The notes: generated by a model not told the origin, from the letters alone. Positions 35,163 to 44,295 are shown, numbered from the stretch's first letter. The stretch: 64,000 bases of DNA from Chloroflexota bacterium (GCA_016202545.1 JACQON010000021.1:32639-96638); one strand, 5' to 3'. Numbers and translations: made by a program.

Positions 35163-37370
35163 ATGTCCAAGATTATTGCCTCAGCAGCAATCAGGGGGGC
35201 TCACAAGATTGTGGCTCAGGCCGAGAAGAAATGGCAGCAGGCCATGGACAAATGGGGAGCCAATGAACCGGTAGGCTTCCCTAACACCGCCTATTACCTG
35301 CCCGTCATCTACGGAATGCTGGGCGAAAAGGTGGAAAAGCTGGGCGATATGGAGCGCATCCTTAAAAGGTGCCAGGCCCTGCTGCCACCGCCGGTAAGGG
35401 AAGAGCATCCATTGCCCTATCTGGCGCCAGCCCTTGACGCCGGGATGGCAACTTTCTTTGCCGAGGAAATTATCGAGGCCATAAGATACCTGGAAGAGCC
35501 CAACTTCTATACCAAGCAGGAGGATATAGCAGAGGGCAACATCTGGCTGGGTGCCGCCGATGATGTCATCTTTAGAAAGAGAGGCATTGAGTTCGTTGAC
35601 GGCACCGCCCCCGGCTTCGCCGCTATCCTCGGCGCCGCACCAAGCAAGGAGATAGCCGCCAAAATTGCCCAGGAGCTACAGCAGAAAAACATCTACGTCT
35701 TCATGTCCGCCGAATATAACGGACAGAGGTTCGCCGAGCAGCTCGTGGAGGCGGGAGTGCAGATTGGCTGGCCGACCCGCCTGGTCTCCTTCGGCCCGGA
35801 TGTTACCGCCACCGTATTCGCCATGGGCTTTGCCACCAGGGTAGCCATGTCCTTCGGCGGCGTCCAGGCCGGCGACTATAGAAGGATACTTATCTATAAT
35901 AAGGACCGCACCTTTGCCTTCGCCCTGCCCATGGGCTACGTCACCGACGAGTGGTATGCCAATGCCGCCGGGGCGGTCAACTGGGGATTCCCCACTATTG
36001 CCGATACTCCGATACCTGAAATCCTGCCCAGCGGAATCTGCACCTATGAGCACGTTGTCTCCAACATCCCCCATGACAAGCTGGTGGCCAAGGCGATAGA
36101 GGTCAGAGGGCTCAAGGTTGCCGTGGCCGCGGTTCCCATACCGGTGGCCTTCGGCCCCGCCTTCGAGGGGGAAAGGGTCCGCGGAGATGACATCTATCTG
36201 GAATGCGGCGGCGGCAGGACCGCCATGGTGGAGTGGGTATCCAGCAAGCAGATGGACGAGGTGGAAGACGGCAAGATTGAGGTCATTGGCCCTGAGCTAA
36301 CCGATGTTCCGCCCGGCTCTAAACTGCCCATGGCCATAGCCGTTGAGGTCGCCGGCAGGAACATGCAGGACGACTACGAGCCGATTCTGGAGCGGCAGAT
36401 TCACCACCTGATAAACTATGCCCAGGGAGTAATGCATATCGGGCAGAGGGACATCGCCTGGCTGCGGGTCAGCAAGCAGGCAGTGGACAAGGGCTTCAGG
36501 ATAAAGCACATCGGCACCATCCTCCACGCCAAGCTGCACCAGGATTTCGGACGGATATTCGATAAGCTCCAGGTGAAGATTTATACCCAGGAGGACAAGG
36601 TAAAGGAAACACTGCAAAAGGCCAGAGCAGTATATGGAGTCAGGGATGCCCGCATCGAAGGCATGACTGATGAGACTACCGACATATTCTACTCATGCAC
36701 CCTGTGCCAGTCCTTCGCTCCCAGCCATGTCTGCGTCATCAGCCCGGAGAGGACCGGACTTTGCGGCTCTTACAACTGGATGGACTGCAAGGCCGCTTCT
36801 GAGATTAATCCCACCGGGCCCAACCAGGCCGTGCCCAAGGGAGAGAGCATTGACGCCAGGCTGGGGCAGTGGGTGGGCGTAAACCAGTTTGTGCAGAAGG
36901 CATCCCGGGGCAAGGTTGACCACTATAATTTCTACAGCATAGTCAACGACCCGATGACCACCTGCGGCTGTTGCGAGTGTATCGCCGCCGTGCTTCCCCT
37001 GTGCAACGGGGTCATGACGGTGAACCGGGAATACACCGGGGAGACCCCTTCCGGGATGAAGTTCACCACCCTGGCCGGCACTATCGGCGGTGGCGTAAGC
37101 ACCCCCGGCTTTGTCGGCCACGGCAAATATAACGTCACCCAGAGGAAATTCCTCGCTGGCGATGGTAGCCTGCTGAGAATGGTATGGATGCCCAAGATGC
37201 TGAAGGAAGTCATCATGGAGCGGCTTAAGAAGAGGGCTGAGGAACTGGGTGTCCCCAACTTGCCGGATATGATTGCCGATGAGACCATCGGCGTTACCGA
37301 GGAAGAAATCCTCCCCTTCTTGCAGGAGAAAGGGCACCCTGCGCTCAGTATGGAGCCTATCTTAGGTTAG
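35163..37370 (+). CDS. acsB: acetyl-CoA synthase (CODH/ACS alpha subunit)
   Basis: Joins CO, a methyl group and CoA at the Ni-Ni-Fe4S4 A-cluster. The 735 aa matches the bacterial AcsB length (~730). The A-cluster ligands are visible in CTLCQSFAPSHVCVISPERT, GLCGSYNWMDCKA and GCCECIAAVLPLCNGVM. The N-terminal domain that docks with CODH is present, so this is the full bacterial form and not the short archaeal one. A GGAGGGAGG site lies upstream. It forms the core complex with AcsA. Confidence 0.97.
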   Translation: MSKIIASAAIRGAHKIVAQAEKKWQQAMDKWGANEPVGFPNTAYYLPVIYGMLGEKVEKLGDMERILKRCQALLPPPVREEHPLPYLAPALDAGMATFFAEEIIEAIRYLEEPNFYTKQEDIAEGNIWLGAADDVIFRKRGIEFVDGTAPGFAAILGAAPSKEIAAKIAQELQQKNIYVFMSAEYNGQRFAEQLVEAGVQIGWPTRLVSFGPDVTATVFAMGFATRVAMSFGGVQAGDYRRILIYNKDRTFAFALPMGYVTDEWYANAAGAVNWGFPTIADTPIPEILPSGICTYEHVVSNIPHDKLVAKAIEVRGLKVAVAAVPIPVAFGPAFEGERVRGDDIYLECGGGRTAMVEWVSSKQMDEVEDGKIEVIGPELTDVPPGSKLPMAIAVEVAGRNMQDDYEPILERQIHHLINYAQGVMHIGQRDIAWLRVSKQAVDKGFRIKHIGTILHAKLHQDFGRIFDKLQVKIYTQEDKVKETLQKARAVYGVRDARIEGMTDETTDIFYSCTLCQSFAPSHVCVISPERTGLCGSYNWMDCKAASEINPTGPNQAVPKGESIDARLGQWVGVNQFVQKASRGKVDHYNFYSIVNDPMTTCGCCECIAAVLPLCNGVMTVNREYTGETPSGMKFTTLAGTIGGGVSTPGFVGHGKYNVTQRKFLAGDGSLLRMVWMPKMLKEVIMERLKKRAEELGVPNLPDMIADETIGVTEEEILPFLQEKGHPALSMEPILG

Positions 37371-37385
37371 GAAAGGAGCTCTTCG

Positions 37386-38732
37386 ATGCCACTTACCGGA
37401 ATAGAGATATTCAAGCTGCTGCCCAAGACGAACTGCAAAGAGTGCGGCGTGCCTACCTGCCTTGCCTTCGCCATGGCCCTGGCGGCGGGAAAGGCGTCGC
37501 TCTCCCAGTGTCCGCACGTATCCCAGGAGGCCCAGGCCAAGCTGGCCGAGGCATCAGCGCCACCTATTTTGCCCCTCACCATCGGCATCGGCAAGCGGGC
37601 GCTGAAAATCGGCGGCGAGACGGTCATGTTTCGCCACGAGAAGAGATTTGAGAACCCGCCTGGCCTGGCCATGCTTATCAGCGACACCCTGGAAGACTCC
37701 CAGGTCAACGCCCGGCTGGAGCGGTTCAAGCAGCTCGAATATGAGCGGGTGGGACTCACCCTCCGCCCGGAGCTGATAGCGTTGAAGGGGGAATCGGGGG
37801 ATGCCGCCAGGTTTGCCGCCGCGGTCGGGAAGGTAGTGCAGGGCAGCGATGCCAACATCATCCTGATGAGCGAAAACGCTGAGGTGCTGGCCGCCGGCGT
37901 GAAGGCATGCGCTGACCGCAAGCCGCTGCTGTGTGCCGCCACCGCAGAGAACATGGGCCAGGTGGCCGAGCTGGCCAAGCAGAACTCATGCCCGGTAGTG
38001 GCCAGAGCCCCCGGCCTGGAGAAGCTATCCGAGCTGACCACCAGGCTGGGCCAGGCCGGCGTTAAGGACATCGTCCTTGACTCCGGGGCCAGGACGGTTC
38101 GCCAGGCCTTCGAAGACCAGGTAATCATCAGGCGTTCGGCGCTGGTCAAGAAGTTCCGTCCGCTTGGTTTCCCCACTATCGTCTTCCCCTGCGAGATGAC
38201 CAGTGACGAACTGAAGGAGGCGGTGATAGCCTCCGCCTTTGTGGCCAAATACGCCGGCATCATCGTCCTCTCCGATTTCCAGGGACACAGCGTGTTCCCG
38301 CTGCTGGTGGAGCGGATGAACATCTATACCGACCCGCAGCGGCCACTGGCTACCAGCGAGGGAATTTACCAGATTGGCATCCCGGATGAGAACTCCCCGG
38401 TGCTTCTCACCACCAACTTCGCCCTCACCTACTTCCTCATCTCCGGCTATATCGAGGCCGGCAAAGTGTCCAGCTATCTCCTGGTCAAAGATACCGAGGG
38501 ACTGTCAGTGATGACCGCCTGGGCGGCAGGGAAATTCGTGGCTGACGCCATCGCCCCCTTTGTCAAGAAGTGCGGCATCGCCGACAAGGTCAAGCACCGC
38601 AAGCTGATAATCCCCGGCTACGCCGCCGCTGAAAGCGGTGGCCTGGAAGAGGAGCTACCCGGCTGGCAAATCCTGGTTGGCCCCAGGGAGGGCGCCCATA
38701 TCCCGGCCTATCTTAAGACGTGGAAACCGTAG
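37386..38732 (+). CDS. acsC: CODH/ACS gamma subunit (corrinoid/iron-sulfur protein, large subunit)
   Basis: The large corrinoid Fe-S subunit, 448 aa. The N-terminal Fe4S4 motif CKECGVPTCLAFAMALAAGKASLSQC is visible in two parts (TNCKECGVPTC and SQCPH). A middle TIM barrel has FRHEKRFENPPGLAMLISD, and the C-terminal cobalamin-binding part includes NFALTYFLISGYIEAGKV and IPGYAAAESG. It partners AcsD and receives the methyl group from AcsE. It starts 15 nt after acsB with GAAAGGAG. Confidence 0.96.
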   Translation: MPLTGIEIFKLLPKTNCKECGVPTCLAFAMALAAGKASLSQCPHVSQEAQAKLAEASAPPILPLTIGIGKRALKIGGETVMFRHEKRFENPPGLAMLISDTLEDSQVNARLERFKQLEYERVGLTLRPELIALKGESGDAARFAAAVGKVVQGSDANIILMSENAEVLAAGVKACADRKPLLCAATAENMGQVAELAKQNSCPVVARAPGLEKLSELTTRLGQAGVKDIVLDSGARTVRQAFEDQVIIRRSALVKKFRPLGFPTIVFPCEMTSDELKEAVIASAFVAKYAGIIVLSDFQGHSVFPLLVERMNIYTDPQRPLATSEGIYQIGIPDENSPVLLTTNFALTYFLISGYIEAGKVSSYLLVKDTEGLSVMTAWAAGKFVADAIAPFVKKCGIADKVKHRKLIIPGYAAAESGGLEEELPGWQILVGPREGAHIPAYLKTWKP

Positions 38733-38738
38733 GAGGAA

Positions 38739-39620
38739 ATGATGTTCCTTATTGCGGAAAGCATCAACATCATGTCCAAGACCATCGGGCCGGCGCTGCG
38801 GGAGCGAAATAGCAGGCCCGTCCAGGAACTGGCCGTGGAGCAAATCAAGGCCGGGGCCGACTACCTGGACATCAACATCGGGCCGGCCCGCAAAGCCGGA
38901 GACGAGCTGATGCAATGGGCGGTCAAGGTGGTGCAGGAGGTCACCGATAAGCCGCTGTCCCTGGACACCACTAACCCGGTGGCCATGGAGGCCGGTCTGA
39001 AGGTGCACAAGGGCAGGGCGCTGATTAACTCCATCTCGCTCCAGCCGGACCGGCTGGCGGCGGAATTGCCCCTGGTCAAAAAGTACAATGCCGAGATGGT
39101 GGGGCTGCTGTGGGGCGCTGAAGGAATGCCCCGTGATGCTGCCGAAAGGGGAGTGCTCATCGCCGAGCTCATGTACCGGGCCGGTGACGCGGGCATCGGC
39201 AATGAGGAAATATGGGTGGACCCTATTGTCAGCCCGGTGTCCGTGGAGATAAACCAGGTCAAAGCCTGCCTGGAGTTTATGAGCATGTTGCCGGACATCG
39301 CCCCCGGCTGCAAGTCCACGGTGGGCCTGTCCAATATCTCCAACGGCACCCCGGCCCACCTCAGACCCTACCTCAATCGCACTTACCTGATAATGCTGAT
39401 GAGATACGGCCTCTACTCGGCGATAGTTGATATCTTTGACGCCGAGCTGGTCAAGATAGCCAGGGGAGACAGGCCGGAAATAGTCGACCTGGTGAACCGG
39501 ATGATGGACGGCGAGAGACCCGCCCTGGCTTCCCTGACCGAGGAAGAGGCCAAGTACGCCAGGACGGTCAGGGTGCTCGCCGGCGAATCGCTCTATTCCC
39601 ACTCCTGGCTGGAGATATAG
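38739..39620 (+). CDS. acsE: methyltetrahydrofolate:corrinoid/iron-sulfur protein methyltransferase
   Basis: Transfers the methyl group of methyl-THF to the cobalt of AcsCD. The pterin-binding barrel has AESINIMSKTIGPALRERN, ADYLDINIGPARKAGDELM, PLSLDTTNPVAMEAGL, ALINSISLQPDRL and WVDPIVSPVSVE. At 293 aa it is ~30 residues longer than the Moorella enzyme, with the extra length at the C-terminus. It is the last gene of the operon, and a hairpin terminator lies 65 nt after its stop. Confidence 0.95.
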   Translation: MMFLIAESINIMSKTIGPALRERNSRPVQELAVEQIKAGADYLDINIGPARKAGDELMQWAVKVVQEVTDKPLSLDTTNPVAMEAGLKVHKGRALINSISLQPDRLAAELPLVKKYNAEMVGLLWGAEGMPRDAAERGVLIAELMYRAGDAGIGNEEIWVDPIVSPVSVEINQVKACLEFMSMLPDIAPGCKSTVGLSNISNGTPAHLRPYLNRTYLIMLMRYGLYSAIVDIFDAELVKIARGDRPEIVDLVNRMMDGERPALASLTEEEAKYARTVRVLAGESLYSHSWLEI

Positions 39621-39685
39621 CTTAGATAATTCCAGCCCATTCAGGGATAACCATTCAGAGCGCGCCCTTCAGGGTGGACCCCTAG

Positions 39686-39721
39686 CCCCTTTCTTTTATC
39701 AAGGAAGGGGGTAAATTTTTT
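39686..39721 (+). terminator. rho-independent terminator of the acs operon
   Basis: CCCCTTTCTT - TTATC - AAGGAAGGGG forms a 10-bp stem with one wobble, followed by GTAAATTTTTT. The stem resembles the CCCCTTT...AAAGGGG repeat family, so a repeat may have been recruited. TTCAGGGTGGACC just upstream belongs to the TTCAG modules. Confidence 0.75.
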
Positions 39722-39794
39722 GAGATGACGCTGAGGTATAATCAACTAGCTCCTATACTATATATTTAATTGCTCAAAGAGGTATAATTATCCT

Positions 39795-40031
39795 GTGCCG
39801 ACGGTATTGAGGCTCAAAGGATTTCGTTTTTTCTTTTTCAGTAACGAGCTTAATGAACCTGCACATATTCATGTTGAGTCTGACGATAAATACGCCAAAT
39901 TCTGGCTTGAGCCGGTGCAACTGGCTAAATCGGTTGGATATAGCGCCAGAGAGATGAGCGAGATAAGGGATCTGGTCACGGCTCGTATCGGCATCCTCAG
40001 GAGGAAATGGGATGAATATTTCGGTCACTAA
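39795..40031 (+). CDS. DUF4160 family protein
   Basis: A 78-aa protein matching the DUF4160 pattern: MPTVLRLKGFRFFFFSNELNEPAHIHVESDD, then AKFWLEPVQLAKSVGYSARE and LRRKWDEYFGH. The family is often paired with DUF2442 and has been suggested to be part of small toxin-antitoxin-like pairs; this is not proven. The start GTG lies 7 nt downstream of TATAAT at 39783-39788, so the transcript may be leaderless. It overlaps the next gene by 20 bp. Confidence 0.8.
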   Translation: MPTVLRLKGFRFFFFSNELNEPAHIHVESDDKYAKFWLEPVQLAKSVGYSAREMSEIRDLVTARIGILRRKWDEYFGH

Positions 40032-40686
40032 GACTGAAGCAATGGCTTCCGAAGTATGGTTCGATTCTCATATGATGCATGTCCGGCTTCTGGAGGGCAG
40101 GGAAATCAATGTGCCAATCGAGCGGTTCCCTAAACTTCGCAGCGCTACTGAGGAGCAGAGAAAAAAGTGGCGGCTTATCGGCAGGGGCATTGGAATACAC
40201 TGGGAAGACATTGATGAGGATATCTCCATCGCTTCGTTATCGAGAGCCGTTGAGAAAATTCAAGAGCAGGCCGAGGGGCAAGCTGGGCACCCGCTGGAGA
40301 ATTTCCTGATGCAGGCTGAGAAGGCCTATACAGCCTACATGGAAGCACAGAGGCAAGTTGCCAGTGCTTATAAGGAGAACGAACGGCAGATAACCCACGC
40401 TTATAGGAGATCTGAAGAGCAGGCTAAGGTTGCTTGCAGCGGGAGCATAGCGCAAGCCTTGAAGGCCCGTGAAGAAGCTACAGCTCAGGCGTTAAAAGCT
40501 CGCGAGGAGGCTGAGCGTCAGGTAAGAGAGGCCTACGCACAGGCTGTTGAGGAAGCTGAAAAAACCTGTGATGAGGCCATAGCTCAGGCTCTTAGGCTTC
40601 GTGATGAGGACTTGGAGCGGGCATGGAAGATACGCCAAGAAACTATGGAGCAGGCCTGGACGATTTACGCTCGGCTTATAAAATAA
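40012..40686 (+). CDS. DUF2442 domain fused to a long coiled coil
   Basis: A 224-aa protein. Residues 1-~80 fit DUF2442: VWFDSHMMHVRLLEGREINVPIERF ... GIHWEDIDEDISIASL. Typical DUF2442 proteins end there. This one continues for ~125 residues of heptad-like, Ala/Glu/Arg-rich helix with internal duplication (AQALKAREEA appears twice) and periodic AYxxxxxQ steps, a likely coiled coil. The DUF4160 gene overlaps its start, as usual for the pair. The tail may drive oligomerisation or partner binding. The function is unknown. Confidence 0.75.
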   Translation: MNISVTKTEAMASEVWFDSHMMHVRLLEGREINVPIERFPKLRSATEEQRKKWRLIGRGIGIHWEDIDEDISIASLSRAVEKIQEQAEGQAGHPLENFLMQAEKAYTAYMEAQRQVASAYKENERQITHAYRRSEEQAKVACSGSIAQALKAREEATAQALKAREEAERQVREAYAQAVEEAEKTCDEAIAQALRLRDEDLERAWKIRQETMEQAWTIYARLIK

Positions 40687-40893
40687 AAAGAGAAGCAATC
40701 ACTGCAAATAACGCTAGTTGTCCTTTGAATAGACCAAGCGCGACTGGCCTACAGAAGCGATGGTATGTCCCGTAAGGTAGCTTCAACTGTTTCATAGGTG
40801 CTCTCTGTGGTTTGCCGCCTCTTTTGGTTAGCAGAGATGAGTAGGCCATACCACTGTCCCGACGGGGAGTGCCAGCTTAAGAGGGGCATTAGC

Positions 40894-41072
40894 CCCTCTT
40901 TCTTTTTCTTCCCCCCCTCAAATCCCTCTCTCAATCTCTCTTTACAAAAGGGAGAAGTTTATTTTCCCCCTTTGAAAAAGGGGGACTAAGGGGGATTTAA
41001 TAATAAAGAGATTGCTTCGTCGCTGAGTTTATACTGAGCGAAGCGAATGTGCTCCTCGCAATGACAGTGTGG
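40894..41072. repeat. dispersed repeat block between coiled-coil gene and DUF2229 gene
   Basis: The gap 40687-41182 holds no gene. It contains C-rich/T-rich tracts, the hairpin CCCCCTTTGAAAAAGGGGG, and at 41011-41072 GAGATTGCTTCG ... CTCGCAATGACAG, a copy of the repeat at 21.7 kb with an inserted palindrome (CGCTGAGTTT ... CTGAGCGAAGCG). A TATAAT box at 41142-41147 precedes the next gene. Confidence 0.6.
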
Positions 41073-41182
41073 GAAGAGAGAAAAAGGGGCCGATAAAAAG
41101 CTTCGGCTCAGGCTAATCTGGAAATCCCGGGCGGGCTGGGTTATAATACTTATATTATTGAAGATGGGAATATCGCCCTGGA

Positions 41183-42217
41183 ATGGTCAAAATAGGCATC
41201 CCCAGAGCTCTGCTTTACTACCAGTACTATCCCATGTGGAAGAGCTTCTTTGAAAACCTGGGAGCGGAGGTGGTGGTCTCTCCGCCTACCACCCAGGCTG
41301 CGCTGGCTTCAGGTTCGTCACGGGTAGTGGCTGATACCTGCCTGCCGGTGAAGGCGTTTCTGGGCCATGTCCTGGCACTGGCGGATGAGTGCGATTACAT
41401 CTTTATCCCCGCCATCCGCAGCATGAAGCCTAAAATCTACACCTGCTCCAAGTTTCTCGGCCTGCCTGATATGACCAGAGCGGTCATCCCTGGATGTCCT
41501 CCTATCCTGGACATAGACATCGATATGAGCAAGAGCAAGCGCAAGCTGTACCAGGCCATCTACCGGCTGGGCCGTCACTTTACCTGGGGCCCGTTCAAGG
41601 TGAGGCGGGCCGCCGTGGCCGCCTGGCAGGCTTACCTGGACTACCGCCGGATGATGTCCAGCCAGCGGTTGACCTCCGTTGAGGCGATAGACCGGCTGTC
41701 AGGCCCGCCTGCCATAGTACCTGTACGGCGAGCAGGCTCACACGCCGTGGAGCGCCAGCCTGAGCAACCGCCGCCCCGGATGACCATCGCCGTCATTGGC
41801 CACCCCTACATCTTTTACGACGAGCTCATAAGTCACCGCATCAAGCAGCGCCTGGAGCAGGCGGGCTGCCGGGTATTGACCCCGCAGATGCTCACCGGCG
41901 ATGAGCTGGAGGCGGCCACCGCCAGGCTGGTGGGCAGGGCCTACTGGACATACGAAGAGGAGGTGGTCGGCGCTGGCGAGCATTACCTCACCGGCGGGGT
42001 GGACGGCGTTATCGGCCTGATGACCTTCGGCTGCGGGCCGGACTCGCTGATGATGGACGTGCTCAAACGGCGGGCAGCCGCAGCGGCCGCTCCCTTTATG
42101 AGCCTCACCGTTGAGGAGCACACCTCTGACGCCGGCATCATCACCCGCCTGGAAGCCTTTATCGATATGATTATGATACGGAGACGGGCAAGGAGAGCGC
42201 CGCAGACATGCGCATAG
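41183..42217 (+). CDS. DUF2229 / acyl-CoA dehydratase-related protein, first copy
   Basis: A 344-aa protein of the 2-hydroxyacyl-CoA dehydratase/DUF2229 group. It opens IGIPRALLYYQYYPMWKSFF and carries DTCLPVKAFLGH, YIFIPAIRSMKPKIYTCSKFLG and PGCPPILD, whose cysteines are possible Fe-S ligands, then GFGCGPDSL-like FGCGPDSLMMD. It overlaps its paralog downstream by 10 bp, and the BadF-type ATPase follows. The three look like one ATP-driven reductase system. The substrate is unknown. The location, one cassette downstream of acs, may be meaningful. Confidence 0.75.
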   Translation: MVKIGIPRALLYYQYYPMWKSFFENLGAEVVVSPPTTQAALASGSSRVVADTCLPVKAFLGHVLALADECDYIFIPAIRSMKPKIYTCSKFLGLPDMTRAVIPGCPPILDIDIDMSKSKRKLYQAIYRLGRHFTWGPFKVRRAAVAAWQAYLDYRRMMSSQRLTSVEAIDRLSGPPAIVPVRRAGSHAVERQPEQPPPRMTIAVIGHPYIFYDELISHRIKQRLEQAGCRVLTPQMLTGDELEAATARLVGRAYWTYEEEVVGAGEHYLTGGVDGVIGLMTFGCGPDSLMMDVLKRRAAAAAAPFMSLTVEEHTSDAGIITRLEAFIDMIMIRRRARRAPQTCA

Positions 42218-43305
42218 CTATGCCCCATATGGGCAACCTGTATATACCCTTTAAGGCGCTGTTTCAGCGGCTCGACATTGATTTTGTCGTGCCGCCGCTC
42301 AATAACCAGCGTACCCTGTCTCTGGGTGTCAGGTACTCCCCGGAGGGCATGTGTATTCCGTTCAAGCTGACGCTGGGCAACCTGATTGAGGCCGCTGAGC
42401 TGGGCGCTGATACCCTGATAATGCCCGGCGGCTCTGGCATCTGCCGCCTGGGCTACTACGCCCGGATACAGGAGCAAATCCTTCACGACCTGGGATACAA
42501 CGTGGAGATGGTCCAGGTGGGAGTCTCGCAGCGTAAGCTGGTCGGCATACTGGCACTGGTCAAGCGCTTGTCAAATAACGCCCCGTGGCTTAAGATAATA
42601 TCGGCCTTCCGCTTCGGCCTGAGCAAGCTGAATGCCCTGGACAGGGTGGAGCAAGCGGTGCAGAAGATGCGTCCGGTAGAGCAGACCGGAGGCGCTGCCA
42701 ACCAGCTATACGGCCAGGCCGTGGCCGCCATTGACCAGGCAGATGATGACGCCGCCCTCAGGAAAGCGGAGGCGGAATACATCGGCCGGCTTCACCGGCT
42801 GGATAAGAAGGCCAGCGTCCGGCCGCTGGTGGTCGGCGTCATCGGCGAGTTTTACGTGGTGCTGGAGCCATTTTCCAATCTTGATGTGGAGGTCGAGCTG
42901 GGCAAGCTCGGCGTGGAAGTGCGGCGGACGACCTTCATTTCAGGGTGGACCAGGTTCAGCCTGTTCCTCAACCCTCTGGGCGTGAATGAGAAGGACAGGC
43001 TGCATAAGGCTGCCCGGCCTTACCTCAAGCGCGACGTCGGCGGCGAAGGCTGGGAGTCAGTGGGGGAAAAGGTCCTCCATGCCGGACACTATGACGGGCT
43101 GATACACCTGGCGCCCTTCACCTGTATGCCCGAGATAGTGGCCCAGAACATCATGTCCCGGACCAGGGAGGATATCCCGGTGCTGACCATACTGTGCGAT
43201 GAGCAGATAACCAAGACGGGCATGCTGACCCGGCTGGAGGCATTCGTTGACCTGCTGGGACGCCGGCGCCGGGCGAAGCAGCTTGTCGGAGCAGGGTGCG
43301 AATAA
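42208..43305 (+). CDS. DUF2229 / acyl-CoA dehydratase-related protein, second copy
   Basis: A 365-aa protein of the same superfamily as its neighbour. Seen are MRIAMPHMGNLYIPFKALF, the cysteine segments YSPEGMCIPFKLTLGNL and GGSGICRLGYYARIQEQIL, a central VVGVIGEFYVVLEPFSNLDVE and the late LAPFTCMPEIVAQNIM. It likely forms a heterodimer with the first copy, each contributing cluster ligands, as in double-cubane-cluster proteins and 2-hydroxyacyl-CoA dehydratases. The stop lies 3 nt before the activase start, so the genes are cotranscribed. Confidence 0.75.
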   Translation: MRIAMPHMGNLYIPFKALFQRLDIDFVVPPLNNQRTLSLGVRYSPEGMCIPFKLTLGNLIEAAELGADTLIMPGGSGICRLGYYARIQEQILHDLGYNVEMVQVGVSQRKLVGILALVKRLSNNAPWLKIISAFRFGLSKLNALDRVEQAVQKMRPVEQTGGAANQLYGQAVAAIDQADDDAALRKAEAEYIGRLHRLDKKASVRPLVVGVIGEFYVVLEPFSNLDVEVELGKLGVEVRRTTFISGWTRFSLFLNPLGVNEKDRLHKAARPYLKRDVGGEGWESVGEKVLHAGHYDGLIHLAPFTCMPEIVAQNIMSRTREDIPVLTILCDEQITKTGMLTRLEAFVDLLGRRRRAKQLVGAGCE

Positions 43306-43308
43306 CCT

Positions 43309-44274
43309 ATGGAAGCCTACCTGGGCATTGACGTTGGCTCGGTGACCACCAAGCTTGCCGTGTTGGACAAGGGCAGCGAGGTTATCGCTCATCTCTACAT
43401 GCGGACGCAGGGCAACCCGGTGGCCACGGTGCAGCGGGGACTGGAGCAGGTCAGGGCGGAGCTGCCCGCAGGCGTCGAGATTTGCGGCGTGGCTACCACC
43501 GGCAGCGCCCGTTACCTGGCCGGGGTTATCGTCGGCGCTGACCTGGTCAAGAACGAGATTACCTGTCACGCCGTGGGGGCCCTCTCTTATGTGCCCGAAG
43601 TGCAGACCATCATCGAGATTGGCGGGCAGGACAGCAAGATAATCATCATCAAGGATGGAGTGGTAACCGATTTCGGCATGAACACGGTATGCGCCGCCGG
43701 CACAGGCAGCTTCCTCGACCACCAGGCGGAGCGCCTTAATATGGGCATCGAGGACTTCAGCCGCCGGGCGCTGGAGAGCCGGACGCCAGTGCGCATCGCC
43801 GGGCGGTGCACCGTCTTCGCCGAATCGGACATGATACATAAACAGCAGATGGGGCACCGGATTGAAGACATCCTTTACGGGCTGTGCCAGGCGCTGGTGC
43901 GCAACTACCTTAACAACGTGGGCCTGGGCAAAGAGGTCAGGCCGCCGGTGGCGTTTCAGGGCGGGGTTGCCTTTAACCGGGCCATAGTCAAGGCGTTCCA
44001 GGAAGAGCTGCACACCGAGATTGTCATCCCGCCCCGCCACGAGGTCATGGGCGCCATAGGCGCCGCCCTGCTGGTGCGTGACGAGGTATCAATCTCCGGC
44101 CGCGCCAGCGGGTTCAAGGGGTTTGGCATAAGCGGTATAAAATACCATACCTCATCCTTTGAATGTAAAGCCTGCCCCAACGTGTGTGAGATAGCCCAGC
44201 TATCCCATGAGAAGAAAGTCCTTGCCCGCTGGGGAGGTCGCTGTGACCTGTGGGAGAGAAATCAGGGCAACTGA
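43309..44274 (+). CDS. BadF/HgdC-type ATP-dependent activase
   Basis: A 321-aa ASKHA-fold ATPase that injects low-potential electrons from a shared Fe4S4 cluster. Motifs are LGIDVGSVTTKLAVL, TTGSARYL, the IGGQDSKIIII stretch, NTVCAAGTGSFLDHQAERL with the first cluster cysteine, RCTVFAESDMIHKQQMG with the second, and FQGGVAFNRAIVKAF. A C-terminal tail adds CKACPNVCEIAQL and GGRCDLW cysteines. It is the energy source for the two DUF2229 proteins. Confidence 0.88.
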   Translation: MEAYLGIDVGSVTTKLAVLDKGSEVIAHLYMRTQGNPVATVQRGLEQVRAELPAGVEICGVATTGSARYLAGVIVGADLVKNEITCHAVGALSYVPEVQTIIEIGGQDSKIIIIKDGVVTDFGMNTVCAAGTGSFLDHQAERLNMGIEDFSRRALESRTPVRIAGRCTVFAESDMIHKQQMGHRIEDILYGLCQALVRNYLNNVGLGKEVRPPVAFQGGVAFNRAIVKAFQEELHTEIVIPPRHEVMGAIGAALLVRDEVSISGRASGFKGFGISGIKYHTSSFECKACPNVCEIAQLSHEKKVLARWGGRCDLWERNQGN

Positions 44275-44295
44275 AATCTTGAGCCGAGGAGTCCG

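Noticed and set aside
37367-39602. minus-strand ORFs of 318 and 315 aa
   Set aside because: Shadows of acsC and acsE.
43057-44040. 327-aa minus-strand ORF
   Set aside because: Antisense of the BadF-type activase; no motif.
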